From Exiguobacterium sp. SL-9 (GTDB lineage Bacteria > Bacillota > Bacilli > Exiguobacteriales > Exiguobacteriaceae), in the NCBI RefSeq assembly GCF_004336985.1, contig NZ_SJUO01000002.1, positions 1-64,000 on the forward strand: a stretch of DNA of 64,000 bases, in the 5' to 3' direction. Below, in pieces: positions 23,299-32,656 of the stretch (positions are counted from its first letter, which is position 1; each line of letters begins with the position of its first letter). Position numbers and translations under genes: made by a program. The notes beneath the pieces were generated by a model, which searched no databases, was not told the origin of the DNA, and worked only from the letters and a program-made list of their open reading frames with translations.

Positions 23299-23709
23299 TT
23301 ATGGCAAAAACGGCGGCGGCAATATTTCAGTCATCTCTTGCTCCAACTGTCTATAGAACTGTTCCATCTCCTCTTTCAAGAAGAAGAATGCGTCCACCCG
23401 CTTCGGTCCAGTTCTCGCCCAAAATGTCCATTTATACAATTCGTCCGCCTTCCGTTCAATCCTCAAGACGAAATAAGGTTCAATCGGATCGAGTAAATAC
23501 TTGTCCGTGGTACCATCTAACAATTTTCTCATATGAAACAAAAGATCTTCGAACTCCGATTTGAGGAGCAACGAACCATAAAATTTGAAGATGAATAGCT
23601 GTTCTACCTCGATCGTGAACAAGAAAGCGATAAACACGTCTTCCCCTGTTTCTGAATACTTTCTTGGGAACAGTTCAATCGTTACGTCCTCATGTTTAAT
23701 CTGCGCCAT
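23299..23709 (-). CDS. Hypothetical protein (136 aa), immunity-like context
   Basis: A 136-residue soluble protein rich in Phe, Glu and Leu, with the pattern EFEDLLFHMRKLLDG, then PYFVLRIER and YKWTFWART. Such beta-rich then helical small proteins are common among immunity proteins, but I cannot name a family. GGAGTAGGC precedes the start. It lies at the end of the AT-rich orphan patch and stands apart from the hydrolase downstream. Confidence 0.5.
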   Translation of the reverse strand: MAQIKHEDVTIELFPRKYSETGEDVFIAFLFTIEVEQLFIFKFYGSLLLKSEFEDLLFHMRKLLDGTTDKYLLDPIEPYFVLRIERKADELYKWTFWARTGPKRVDAFFFLKEEMEQFYRQLEQEMTEILPPPFLP

Positions 23710-23800
23710 ATGCCTACTCCAATCGGTTGCACTTTACTGATCGTCGCCGAGCCGATGACCCTTCTCACGACAAGAGTCCAGGTTTCCCCAGACTCCTCAC

Positions 23801-24688
23801 TTACAACACACGCTCTAAAAACTCGAATACTTTTTGACGATACTCGGTTTGGAACGAGCGATGCGACTGCACGTGCCCATCATTCTCCGTCACCCACAGT
23901 TCGACTTCCTCCCCGGCCTCGGCCAATTGTTCACTCTCGCTCACCGGGATAGCATCATCGCCTTCACTATGAATCAACAACATTGGAGCCTCGATTTGAG
24001 CGATATCGTCAATCGGCTTGACCACATCGGCATCGAGACCCGTGAACCACGGCGTCACCGTTAGGATGACCGGTGTGAACGGAAAGTTCGGTAAATCGCT
24101 CCATACAGGCAAGTTTGTCTCGAGGTAGCCCCGGAGGTCACTGAACGGACTATCGGCGATCACAGCGGCCACGTCGGTCTCATCCGCCGCGGACAATGCC
24201 GTTGCCGCCCCCATCGACACACCATACAAGACAATCGGACCGTCCGTACGCTCTTTCGCGTACGCAATCGCGGCAGCGAGGTCAGTTTGTTCTTTCGCCC
24301 CGACCGTCACACGGTCCCCTTCCGAGATACCCGATCCACGAAAATCGAACGTCAGAAACTGATACCCTTGCTCATGGAACTCCGGGATCAATTCTTTCAG
24401 CGGCAAATCAGACTGCTCTCTGTTCTTCCCGTACCCATGTGCGAACACGACCGTCGCGCGCGGTGTCGGATGCGGAATCCACCAACCGTATAAATCCTGT
24501 CCATCTTCGGCTTCGATTGTGACATTCTCATATTTGACGCCTAACGACTTCGGTGTATACGTCAACGTCTCGCGTTCGGGCGACGTCAATTGATCACCGA
24601 TGTGGGCTGAGATGCCCACGACGGCGAGAAACGCGACGAGCAGCACTACTCCGACCGCCATCCCTACATATTTGACCCAACGATTCAT
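23801..24688 (-). CDS. Membrane-anchored alpha/beta hydrolase
   Basis: A 295-residue protein with an N-terminal membrane helix (residues ~7-28) and an extracytoplasmic alpha/beta-hydrolase domain. It shows FAHGYGKNREQ (oxyanion region), DFRGSG, the nucleophile elbow GVSMGAATA, an Asp near HSEGDDAIP and the final His in ENDGHVQS. It resembles the Bacillus YqkD-type hydrolases. The substrate is unknown. ATG 24688 follows GGAGAGGGG. It lies 40 bases downstream of the AAC(3)-like gene and may be part of the sbcDC transcript. Confidence 0.82.
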   Translation of the reverse strand: MNRWVKYVGMAVGVVLLVAFLAVVGISAHIGDQLTSPERETLTYTPKSLGVKYENVTIEAEDGQDLYGWWIPHPTPRATVVFAHGYGKNREQSDLPLKELIPEFHEQGYQFLTFDFRGSGISEGDRVTVGAKEQTDLAAAIAYAKERTDGPIVLYGVSMGAATALSAADETDVAAVIADSPFSDLRGYLETNLPVWSDLPNFPFTPVILTVTPWFTGLDADVVKPIDDIAQIEAPMLLIHSEGDDAIPVSESEQLAEAGEEVELWVTENDGHVQSHRSFQTEYRQKVFEFLERVL

Positions 24689-24728
24689 CGAACTGCCCCT
24701 CTCCATTGTTCACTTGCTTTCGGTTGAT

Positions 24729-25511
24729 TCATCGGAGCCAACTCCGTAATGCAATCAACGCGTGTTGCACAGGTTCCCACGTCTTAGACGGAATGACATA
24801 ACACGTCGCATCCGCAATGTGGAACGTCGTCACATCAGCACGCCTGACGATATTCTCACCGATTGGACCGAACGGGTCACTGTTGACGTCGATATGCTCG
24901 AACGTCTTCCACACTCGTCGACCATTCTCCACCAACGCACATTCGAACGGCTTCATCGGTCCGTCGATCCCGTATTCCGCATAATGCCATAACGTCGTCG
25001 CATCGAGCGGGGAACCGAGGTGTACAATTTTTGCATCGCGCTCGATCATGCGCTCAATCGGTGACCCTGGCCCGAAACCGGTGTCGATTGTGTGCCCGGC
25101 CACGATCTGCTCGGCGTTCCGACCCCAAGCGGCGACCGACCACATCGGGTGATCGCTCCGGAACACGTCCGGATACGTGCGGAACAGTTCTGGCACCCGT
25201 CCCATTCCTCGAGTCGCTGTCTTCGTCTTGTCATACGCTGGCATCTCGTCACGGATCGTCTGCCACCATTCACTCGGGACCGGCGGAGCTTCCCATTCAG
25301 CGGGATTTGAATTATCTCCGCTCTGGGTCGCCATCATGATGAGCCCGTCCGCTCCGACCGCTTCTTGGAGTGCTTCAATGACCGTCTGGGCACCACCGCA
25401 CACCCAACCAAGTTTTGAAAGTGACGTGTGGACGAACAGTCCGTCCCCTCGTCGAATGCCCGCCTCTTTCAGGTGGGCCATTAACGTTGTTTTCGTTTCC
25501 ATATGTTTCAT
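24729..25511 (-). CDS. AAC(3)-family acetyltransferase (YokD-like)
   Basis: A 260-residue protein of the antibiotic_NAT/AAC(3) fold: FVHTSLSKLGWVCGG near the N-terminus, the TRGMGRVPE block and SDHPMWSVAAWG, followed by the GPGSPIERM loop. Family members acetylate the 3-amino group of 2-deoxystreptamine aminoglycosides, but chromosomal relatives such as Bacillus YokD and FrbF-type enzymes act on other amines, so resistance should not be assumed. ATG 25511 follows GTGGAGTGAG and begins 5 bases after the sbcC stop, so it is co-transcribed with sbcDC. Confidence 0.82.
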   Translation of the reverse strand: MKHMETKTTLMAHLKEAGIRRGDGLFVHTSLSKLGWVCGGAQTVIEALQEAVGADGLIMMATQSGDNSNPAEWEAPPVPSEWWQTIRDEMPAYDKTKTATRGMGRVPELFRTYPDVFRSDHPMWSVAAWGRNAEQIVAGHTIDTGFGPGSPIERMIERDAKIVHLGSPLDATTLWHYAEYGIDGPMKPFECALVENGRRVWKTFEHIDVNSDPFGPIGENIVRRADVTTFHIADATCYVIPSKTWEPVQHALIALRSWLR

Positions 25512-25516
25512 CGGTC

Positions 25517-28500
25517 TCACTCCACGATGAGCTGGATCGTTGACCCGCTCCTTGATTTCTTGACTTCAATCCGGGCATCGACCCGGTCTTTCAATTCTTG
25601 GACGTGACTGATGACCCCGACGAGCCGTCCGCTCGATTGGAGCGACATGAGCAATTCGATCGCTTGATCGAGCGATTCGGCGTCTAACGTCCCGAACCCT
25701 TCGTCGATCAGCATCGTCTCGAGGCTGACACCGCCACTTAGTTGTTGAACGACTTCTGCGAGTCCGAGGGCGAGTGACAGGGAGGCCTTGAATCCTTCTC
25801 CACCCGACAAGTTTTGGACCCGACGCGATTGACCCGTATAGGCGTCAAAGACTAACAATTCGAGACCAGACTTGGCATTTCCTTTCGCTGTCTCTATTTT
25901 TCGTTCCAACTGGAACTGCCCGCTCGTCATTTGATCGAGGTGTATATTGGCCGCATGTAAAATTTGATCGAAAAACGCCGTCTGCACGTACGTCTCGAAC
26001 GTCAATTTTTGTGGGTTGATCCCCCGTCCGGTGTCGGCAATCAATTTGACCGTCTCTAAATTCCGTTGATCCTTATCCGTTCTCTCCCGGAGCGCGTTCC
26101 ATTCGGCGACGATGTGACGATGACGCTTCAACTGCCCATCCGCCGTCATGAGTTGTTCGGACAGCGCTTCGAACGAACGGCCCTCCTCGTGCAACCGCTC
26201 CTGGAGCCGTTCGAGGTCTGGTCGCGGACGATCCCCGATTTTCTCGTTCAACGCCTTGACGGCGTGTTCGAGACGGACACCTTCCTCAAGCTCTGACGCT
26301 TGGCGCTCACGCAGTTCGGGAAGTTGCTCGACGCGCGCACGATACTCCTTGAACACAGTTTCAGTCAATTCAAGCTTCTCGAGAGCCGCATCCAGTTCGG
26401 TCGTCGCTTCGGATAGACGAGTCTGCTCGAACTCGAGTTGTTCACCGAGGAGACGGAGCCGTTCCGCTTCCCCCCACTTCAATCGGTTCAATTCTTCGAG
26501 CCGGCGTTCATACACGGCCACCTTCTGTTCGATGTGGGCGAGTCGCGTCGTAAGTTGGCTCCGTTCGGTCTGCAACGTCTCTAGCGTCGTCCCATCCGGT
26601 TGACGCATCGACTGAAGCTGCTCTTGAACGTGTTGGAGTTGTTCAAACAGTTTCTGCCGCTCATCTGCTTGCGTACGCTTCGCCGTCTCAAGTTTTTTCA
26701 ATTCGCTCGTGGTCGCGCGTAGGAGACGCTCGTTCCGTTGTCGCGCATCGGCCTCTTGACGCAACTGTCGGACACGGGCGTCTTGGTGTTGCAGCGCAGT
26801 GATGGCCTGACCGTCGAGCTTTAACTCGAGCCGCGCGAGATCGCGTTCGCGGGTCAACTCATCGAGTTGACGTTTGAGCGACCGATAATCCGCCCGTGCT
26901 TCATGTAGTTCAGCCTCAATCCGTTTCAACGTCTCGACGGCCGAGCGGTGACCGGCTTGGTCGACGGACGTCTCCGTTCGCTCGACGTGTCCATGGGTCA
27001 ACGAACCGCAAACCGGACAAGGCTCCCCTGTCTCAAGCTGCTCGCGTAGCGTGTCGGCCATGCGCGCATGCTCAGCCTCGACGAATTGTTCGACCCGTTC
27101 CGTCTGGGCGGTGAATTGTCGTTGGACTTCCTTCCCGTTGCGTTCACAATCACCGAGCCGTTCCGTGACCTCTTCCACTTTCGCCTCGAGGCGAGCCTGA
27201 TGCTGGAGCTGACTATAGAGTCGTTCGGCTTCAACGAGTTGTTCTGGTGCCGGTGCTTGCTCGAGCTTAGCCGCGAGTTCAATCTCGGTCGCTTGGAGTT
27301 GCTTCAGACGCGCTTCTTCTAAAAACTGGCTGAGCGGTTCTACCTGTCGCTTCAAGTCGTCCCGACGTCTCGTGGCACGGTGCCATTCATCGACGTATGG
27401 CAACATTTCGTCAATCGCGTTGACACGACTTGTGGCTTGATCTGCCTCTTGGCGCATGGCCGTGATCGTCTCGGCCTCGGCCTTTAACCCCTCCAACTGT
27501 TTCAAGTAACCTTCGTCCCGTTGCTGTGAGGCATCGCGTTCACGGGTCAACCGTTCGATGTCATGACGCACCGTTTCGGTACGTTGAAAGAGCGGATTGA
27601 CGCTCGACACTTGTTCGAGTCGTTGGATGAGTGCCTGTCGTTCTTTGCGGGCTGTTGCCGCTTCTCGGAACGTCTCGAGTGCTCTGGCGCGCATGTCCCG
27701 CTCCTCAATCAACTCGGCGAGCGTGGTCGCCTGATTCACGTCTCGGCGCAACGTCTCGAGTCGTTCCTCTCCAGCCCGACGCTGTTCTTGTAGCGAGTCC
27801 CTTGACGCTAAGAGCCTCTCCTCGCGGGCATCGAGCCACGTCACGATTTCAGGCAAGTTACGGGTGGATATGTCCTCAACGGCATCATCTTCAAGTTCCA
27901 ACAGTTTTAAGCGCGTCGTCTCGACCGCCCATTCGACTTGTTTGCGATATTTGCCGTAGCGTTCGATCCAGTCTTCTTGAAAGGTGCGGTACGCCTCCGT
28001 CTTGAAAATCGATTGCAAAATCTGCTGCTTCTTCGTCGAATCGGAATCGAGAAGCTGGCGGAACTGGTTTTGCGGCAGCAACAAGATTTGACTGAACTGT
28101 TCATAGCTCAGCTGGAGCAACGATTCAATCGTCTGCTCGACGTCGTTCACTTTCGTCGCCATCGGTTTCCATGCGTCTTTCCATTCATAGAGCACCGCCT
28201 CATGCGGAATCGGCGTCTTGTTTTTCGGGTGCGGTTGTTGCGGCTGGCGGACGACTCGATATCGTTCGTCGCGAATCGTGAACGAGAAATCGATCTCGGT
28301 CTTTCGATTCGGGTCTGCGTACTGACTTCTGAAATCGCTGGCGTTCCGGAGTGTCCCGCTCGCCCGACCATAGAGCGCGAACGTCATCGCGTCAAAAATC
28401 GTCGTCTTGCCGGCGCCGGTCCGGCCGCTGATCACGAACATCGAACGTCCCTCGAGCTGCGTAAAATCGATTTGTTCCGTCTCGGCGTAAGGACCGAAGG

Positions 28501-28528
28501 CGGTAATGGTCAATTGTTCCGGTCTCAA
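25517..28528 (-). CDS. sbcC: Exonuclease subunit SbcC (Rad50-like)
   Basis: A 1003-residue SMC/Rad50-type ATPase. The Walker A GRTGAGKTT is at residues 35-43, long coiled coils follow with the zinc hook CPVC at about residues 504-507, and the C-terminal lobe carries the signature LSGGEGFKAS and Walker B LIDEGFGTLD. With SbcD it forms the nuclease that cleaves hairpins and protein-blocked DNA ends. It starts with TTG at 28528, six bases after GGGGAGGAG, and overlaps the sbcD stop by 4 bases, a translationally coupled pair. Confidence 0.96.
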   Translation of the reverse strand: MRPEQLTITAFGPYAETEQIDFTQLEGRSMFVISGRTGAGKTTIFDAMTFALYGRASGTLRNASDFRSQYADPNRKTEIDFSFTIRDERYRVVRQPQQPHPKNKTPIPHEAVLYEWKDAWKPMATKVNDVEQTIESLLQLSYEQFSQILLLPQNQFRQLLDSDSTKKQQILQSIFKTEAYRTFQEDWIERYGKYRKQVEWAVETTRLKLLELEDDAVEDISTRNLPEIVTWLDAREERLLASRDSLQEQRRAGEERLETLRRDVNQATTLAELIEERDMRARALETFREAATARKERQALIQRLEQVSSVNPLFQRTETVRHDIERLTRERDASQQRDEGYLKQLEGLKAEAETITAMRQEADQATSRVNAIDEMLPYVDEWHRATRRRDDLKRQVEPLSQFLEEARLKQLQATEIELAAKLEQAPAPEQLVEAERLYSQLQHQARLEAKVEEVTERLGDCERNGKEVQRQFTAQTERVEQFVEAEHARMADTLREQLETGEPCPVCGSLTHGHVERTETSVDQAGHRSAVETLKRIEAELHEARADYRSLKRQLDELTRERDLARLELKLDGQAITALQHQDARVRQLRQEADARQRNERLLRATTSELKKLETAKRTQADERQKLFEQLQHVQEQLQSMRQPDGTTLETLQTERSQLTTRLAHIEQKVAVYERRLEELNRLKWGEAERLRLLGEQLEFEQTRLSEATTELDAALEKLELTETVFKEYRARVEQLPELRERQASELEEGVRLEHAVKALNEKIGDRPRPDLERLQERLHEEGRSFEALSEQLMTADGQLKRHRHIVAEWNALRERTDKDQRNLETVKLIADTGRGINPQKLTFETYVQTAFFDQILHAANIHLDQMTSGQFQLERKIETAKGNAKSGLELLVFDAYTGQSRRVQNLSGGEGFKASLSLALGLAEVVQQLSGGVSLETMLIDEGFGTLDAESLDQAIELLMSLQSSGRLVGVISHVQELKDRVDARIEVKKSRSGSTIQLIVE

Positions 28529-29631
28529 ATCGACTCCTCCCCTTCTAAGAAACGTTGAACCGTCGCATCGGCTTCACGCCCGTGGACGGCTTTAAAAAAG
28601 TCCATATATACATCTTCGACCGATTGCCGCTCGAGTTTCTCCCGTTCGAACCGGGACGTCTCGTCTTGACGACGCAACAACTCAAGTTCGAGATGCAAGA
28701 TATTCGGGTAGACAGTCCGTAATTTCGCCATCGGATCGAACAACGCACGTTCATCGGTCAAGATGATTTTCAAATAGTCGTCTACGGCCTCATCTTGATA
28801 AAACAATGGGTCGAGTAGCTCGTTCAGCGTCCCCGTCAAGATGCGCAAGTCTCGTCGCGCTTTTAGCGGGCGCCGACGGCGTATCCATATCCCGTCCCAT
28901 TCGATGACGTCGACCGATTTCACATGGGTCGCCTCGGAGAACGAATATTTCATGAGCGACCCGCTGTACGCGATGCGGTCGTCGCGGATGGCGTCGCGGT
29001 TATGTAGGTGTCCGAGCGCCGTATAGCCGAACGGGTCATACAATCCTTTGGCGACTTGCCCGGCCGTCCCGACGGACAGTTGCCGTTCGGAGTCGGTCTC
29101 GAGTCCGCCGGCGACGAAGCTGTGCCCGACGGCAACGGATTTTGGGTCAATCGCCCCGTACGACTCGACGACCGCGGCGAGCGCGTCATGATGAGTACGA
29201 ATCGACTCGTCGCCGAACGCATAACGGATACGCGCCGGCTCAAGGAACGGCATCAAATAAAATGGGGTGTCGTTTACGATAATCGGCCCTGTGCCCGGGT
29301 CAACCTTCCCGACGATATGGAGACCGACTTTCGTCAACAGTTTGGAGCTATATTGGAGACGTTCGGCCGAATCATGATTGCCAGCGATGGCGAGCACGGG
29401 GATGCCCCGCTCGAGCACGAGCGCGCGCCACATCTCATCGAGCAGATCGACGGCCTCGACGGGTGGCACGGCCCGGTCATATAAATCACCGGCGACGACG
29501 ATGGCATCAGGCTTCTCCTCGTCGACGATGTGTAAGAATGACTCAAATAATATATGTTGTTGTTCTTCTGTCATGTGGCGGCCGTGGACGATTTTTCCTA
29601 AATGCCAGTCGGCCGTATGTATCCATTTCAT
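28525..29631 (-). CDS. sbcD: Exonuclease subunit SbcD (Mre11-like)
   Basis: A 368-residue metallophosphoesterase nuclease with the complete Mn2+ site: DWHLGK near residue 8, GDLYDR near 48, GNHDS near 84, GHSFV and GHLHNR further on. It is the nuclease partner of SbcC. The start at ATG 29631 follows AGAGGTGA. It is the first gene of a minus-strand run sbcD-sbcC-aac(3)-like, and diverges from the ABC exporter gene. Confidence 0.96.
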   Translation of the reverse strand: MKWIHTADWHLGKIVHGRHMTEEQQHILFESFLHIVDEEKPDAIVVAGDLYDRAVPPVEAVDLLDEMWRALVLERGIPVLAIAGNHDSAERLQYSSKLLTKVGLHIVGKVDPGTGPIIVNDTPFYLMPFLEPARIRYAFGDESIRTHHDALAAVVESYGAIDPKSVAVGHSFVAGGLETDSERQLSVGTAGQVAKGLYDPFGYTALGHLHNRDAIRDDRIAYSGSLMKYSFSEATHVKSVDVIEWDGIWIRRRRPLKARRDLRILTGTLNELLDPLFYQDEAVDDYLKIILTDERALFDPMAKLRTVYPNILHLELELLRRQDETSRFEREKLERQSVEDVYMDFFKAVHGREADATVQRFLEGEESI

Positions 29632-29736
29632 GCGACTTCACCTCTGATTCCATTCTATCATTATTCCATGCTACGATTCGACGTCTTGACACTTGTTTTC
29701 GAAACAGCGAAAGTTATAAGGAAAGGGGGACGTACG

Positions 29737-31470
29737 ATGGAGTCCACATCCACATGGCAAGCGTTTTTACGTTTGTTTCGTGTCGCTCGACCACCGAAAG
29801 GTCTGTTTGTCGGTGCCGTATTGATTTCTTTAATTCAAGCGATGGCATCACTCGCCATCCCGCTCATCTTGCAGCGCGTCGTCGACAATTGGAGCGAAGC
29901 CGCGCTCGACGCCCGTCTCGTCACCATCTTCGTCATCGCGTTTCTCATTCAAGTCGTCTCGAGCGCGATTTCGATTTATTGGCTACATATCGTCGGACAA
30001 CGGGTCGTCGCCAATTTGCGGACAACGCTATGGGAACATCTTGTCGCACTACCGATCCCGTTCTATGACGGCGTCAAATCAGGGGATCTCGTCTCGCGAT
30101 TAAATAACGACACGACGACGTTGCAACAACTTTTGTCCGAACAGAGCGTCCGTCTATTGACGTCGTTCGTCTCGGTCATCGGCGCCGTCGGCATCTTGTT
30201 CACGCTCGATTGGCAGATGACACTCGTCATCTTGTTCTCCGTGCCGACGACGCTTCTCATCGTAATCCCGCTCGGCCGCAAACTTCGGAAAATCGCCAAG
30301 GCGACCCAACATGAACTCGGCGATTTGTCAGGTTTTTTCGCCGAACTACTTGGTGAAATTCGGCTCGTCAAATCACAGGCGACCGAATCCGTCGAGGTTG
30401 AAGAAGGAAAACGACGCATCGAGCGTTTGTTCGGTCTTGGCGTCCGAGAGGGTCGGATTCAAGCGATTTTGATTCCGCTTCTGAACGTCACGTTGACGGC
30501 GATGTTGATTGCCATTCTCGGATTCGGGGCTTATCGCGTCTCGACCGGTGCTTTGTCGACCGGGTCGTTGCTCGCGTTCATGCTGTATTTGTTCCAAATC
30601 ATCACGCCACTCATCACGATGACGGAATTTATCACCCGGCTCCAAAAAGCACGCGGGGCGACCGAGCGGATTTCAGAACTGCTCGCCATCGAGCCAGAAC
30701 CGTACACGGGTGAGGCATCGACGATCCAACAGTCATCGCTCTCATTCGAGGGTCTGACGTTCCGGTATGGCGACCAACCCGTGATCGACGACGTGTCCCT
30801 CACCATCCCGTTCGGTGCCACGACCGCCATCGTAGGACGCAGCGGTGCCGGCAAGACAACACTGTTCGCCCTCGTCGAGCAGTTCTACCTCCCGTCGAGT
30901 GGTCACATCCGTTATGGGGACCGCGATATCACGACATATGGACGAAATGAGTGGCGTCAAGTCATCGGCTATGTCGCCCAAGATTCGCCAGTCTTATCCG
31001 GGACGGTGAGGCAAAATATCTTGTATGGCTTGATTCGGACCGCGACCGAGGACGAGATTCGTCACGCTTGTGACATGGCTAACGCCTGGTCGTTCATCGA
31101 AGCGATGCCGGACGGACTCGACACGGAAATCGGCGAGCGCGGCGTCCGCTTATCAGGCGGACAGCGGCAACGGCTTGCCATCGCCCGGGCGCTGTTACGT
31201 GACCCGCAAATTTTATTACTCGACGAGGCGACGTCAAGTCTTGACTCGGAATCCGAACGCGTCGTTCAGGAAGCACTCGACCGGCTCATGAGAGGACGGA
31301 CGACGCTCGTCATCGCCCACCGGCTCTCGACCGTCCAACATGCTGACCAAATCGTCGTACTCGAGGACGGTGGAATCAGCGGGCTCGGGACGCATCGAGA
31401 ATTGCTTCGTGATAACGTGCTCTATGAACGACTCGTGAAACAACAACTTTTAGGAGGCAATCAACTATGA
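29737..31470 (+). CDS. ABC exporter, fused membrane and ATPase domains (homodimeric type)
   Basis: A 577-residue half-transporter with six membrane helices (residues ~1-320), then an ATPase domain with Walker A GRSGAGKTT, signature LSGGQRQR, Walker B LLLDEATSS and an intact H-loop AHRLS. Both sites would be canonical in a homodimer, resembling LmrA/BmrA/MsbA-type multidrug or lipid exporters. ATG 29737 follows GGGGGACG; the upstream frame is not used. Its stop overlaps the next gene by 4 bases (ATGA), an unusual coupling to an oxidoreductase. Confidence 0.88.
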   Translation: MESTSTWQAFLRLFRVARPPKGLFVGAVLISLIQAMASLAIPLILQRVVDNWSEAALDARLVTIFVIAFLIQVVSSAISIYWLHIVGQRVVANLRTTLWEHLVALPIPFYDGVKSGDLVSRLNNDTTTLQQLLSEQSVRLLTSFVSVIGAVGILFTLDWQMTLVILFSVPTTLLIVIPLGRKLRKIAKATQHELGDLSGFFAELLGEIRLVKSQATESVEVEEGKRRIERLFGLGVREGRIQAILIPLLNVTLTAMLIAILGFGAYRVSTGALSTGSLLAFMLYLFQIITPLITMTEFITRLQKARGATERISELLAIEPEPYTGEASTIQQSSLSFEGLTFRYGDQPVIDDVSLTIPFGATTAIVGRSGAGKTTLFALVEQFYLPSSGHIRYGDRDITTYGRNEWRQVIGYVAQDSPVLSGTVRQNILYGLIRTATEDEIRHACDMANAWSFIEAMPDGLDTEIGERGVRLSGGQRQRLAIARALLRDPQILLLDEATSSLDSESERVVQEALDRLMRGRTTLVIAHRLSTVQHADQIVVLEDGGISGLGTHRELLRDNVLYERLVKQQLLGGNQL

Positions 31471-32339
31471 AGACAGTCGGATTTATCGGACTCGGTGTGA
31501 TGGGTCAATCGATGGTCAGAAACTTAATGAAGGCGGGATTCGAAGTCCAAGCGTATACGCGGACGAAAGAGAAAGCGACTGATTTATTGGCCGAAGGTGT
31601 CCGTTGGTGCGATTCGGTCGAAGCCGTCTGTCAAAACGCCGATGCGGTCATCACCATCGTCGGCTACCCGTCAGACGTCGAGAGCCTTTATTTCGGGGAC
31701 GGGATGATTTTGCAATCGGCCGAGCCGGGAACGCTCGTCATCGATATGACGACGTCTTCACCTTTCCTTGCCGAACGGATCGCAGAGGCCGCAATCGACC
31801 AGAGTTTGCTGCCGCTTGATGCACCGGTCACGGGCGGAGATGTCGGCGCGAAGAACGGGACGTTGTCGATTCTCGTCGGTGGCGGCGAATATGCCTTCAC
31901 GAAGGCTCTACCGCTATTCGAGGCGATGGGCCAATCGATTGAACGAATGGGCTATGCCGGCAGCGGTCAATACGGGAAGCTCGCCAATCAAATCGCCATC
32001 GCCGGCATCATGATGGGCAACGCCGAGATGCTCGCGTTCGCCAAGCGGGCCGGGCTAAACCCGGACCAACTCCGCCAGACAATCCGCGGTGGGGCTGCCG
32101 GCAGCTGGACGCTCGAGAACCTAGTCCCACGGATGATCATCGAAGACTATTCGCCTGGTTTCTTCATCAAGCACTTCTTGAAAGACATGAACCTCGCCCT
32201 CGAGAGCGCTGAACAGTTAAACATTAAACTGCCGAGCCTCGAGTTGGCCCATAAACTGTACACCATCCTCGAAGAGAACGGATATGGGGAGAACGGGACC
32301 CAAGCGCTCATCGAGTACTATATGCACCAAGACGTTTGA
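31467..32339 (+). CDS. NAD(P)-dependent beta-hydroxyacid dehydrogenase
   Basis: A 290-residue enzyme of the 3-hydroxyisobutyrate/tartronate-semialdehyde/glyoxylate-succinic semialdehyde reductase family. It has the Rossmann motif FIGLGVMGQSM at residues 6-16, the substrate loop DAPVTGGDVGAKNGTL (117-132) and the catalytic Lys in YGKLANQI near 170. It oxidises or reduces a short beta-hydroxyacid. It is translationally coupled to the exporter (4-base overlap, AGGAGG inside the exporter's last codons). The substrate cannot be narrowed. Confidence 0.9.
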   Translation: MKTVGFIGLGVMGQSMVRNLMKAGFEVQAYTRTKEKATDLLAEGVRWCDSVEAVCQNADAVITIVGYPSDVESLYFGDGMILQSAEPGTLVIDMTTSSPFLAERIAEAAIDQSLLPLDAPVTGGDVGAKNGTLSILVGGGEYAFTKALPLFEAMGQSIERMGYAGSGQYGKLANQIAIAGIMMGNAEMLAFAKRAGLNPDQLRQTIRGGAAGSWTLENLVPRMIIEDYSPGFFIKHFLKDMNLALESAEQLNIKLPSLELAHKLYTILEENGYGENGTQALIEYYMHQDV

Positions 32340-32385
32340 ATCGGCTCGCTTGTGGAATTAGTAGTACAGAAGGGAGCGATGTGAG

Positions 32386-32619
32386 ATGCCATGGAATATG
32401 AAAGATTATCCGGAATCACTGAAAAACTTCGACCCGCTCGTTAAAAAGAAAGCCATCGATATCGCCAACGCCTTGCTCGCTCAAGGCTACTCCGATCAAA
32501 AGGCAATCCCAATCGCGACGGAGCAGGCAAAAAAGTGGCATGAACATGCCTCACAAGAAGAGAAAACGGAGTTCCGTGACGCACCCGACCCAAAAAAGTC
32601 GGATCGGCACGGGACATAA
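32386..32619 (+). CDS. YdaT-like small protein (77 aa)
   Basis: A 77-residue hydrophilic protein starting MPWNMKDYPESLKNF and continuing with a helical KAIDIANALLAQGYSDQKAIPIATEQAKKW block. This matches the N-terminal region of Bacillus YdaT-type proteins as I recall them, without their DUF2188 tail. The family is stress-associated, with unknown function. It follows the dehydrogenase by 46 bases and may be co-transcribed. Confidence 0.7.
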   Translation: MPWNMKDYPESLKNFDPLVKKKAIDIANALLAQGYSDQKAIPIATEQAKKWHEHASQEEKTEFRDAPDPKKSDRHGT

Positions 32620-32656
32620 AAAAACAACCGGTCGGCTAATCAGCTGACCGGTTGTT
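32616..32656. terminator. Hairpin terminator between convergent genes
   Basis: An 11-bp stem (32623-32633 with 32646-32656) with a 12-base loop and a T run on the minus strand. The stem includes the last codons of the DUF975 gene. Confidence 0.75.

Noticed and set aside
24729-25511. Acquired aminoglycoside resistance gene
   Set aside because: It is embedded in a chromosomal sbcDC transcript with local base composition and belongs to a family with many non-resistance members.
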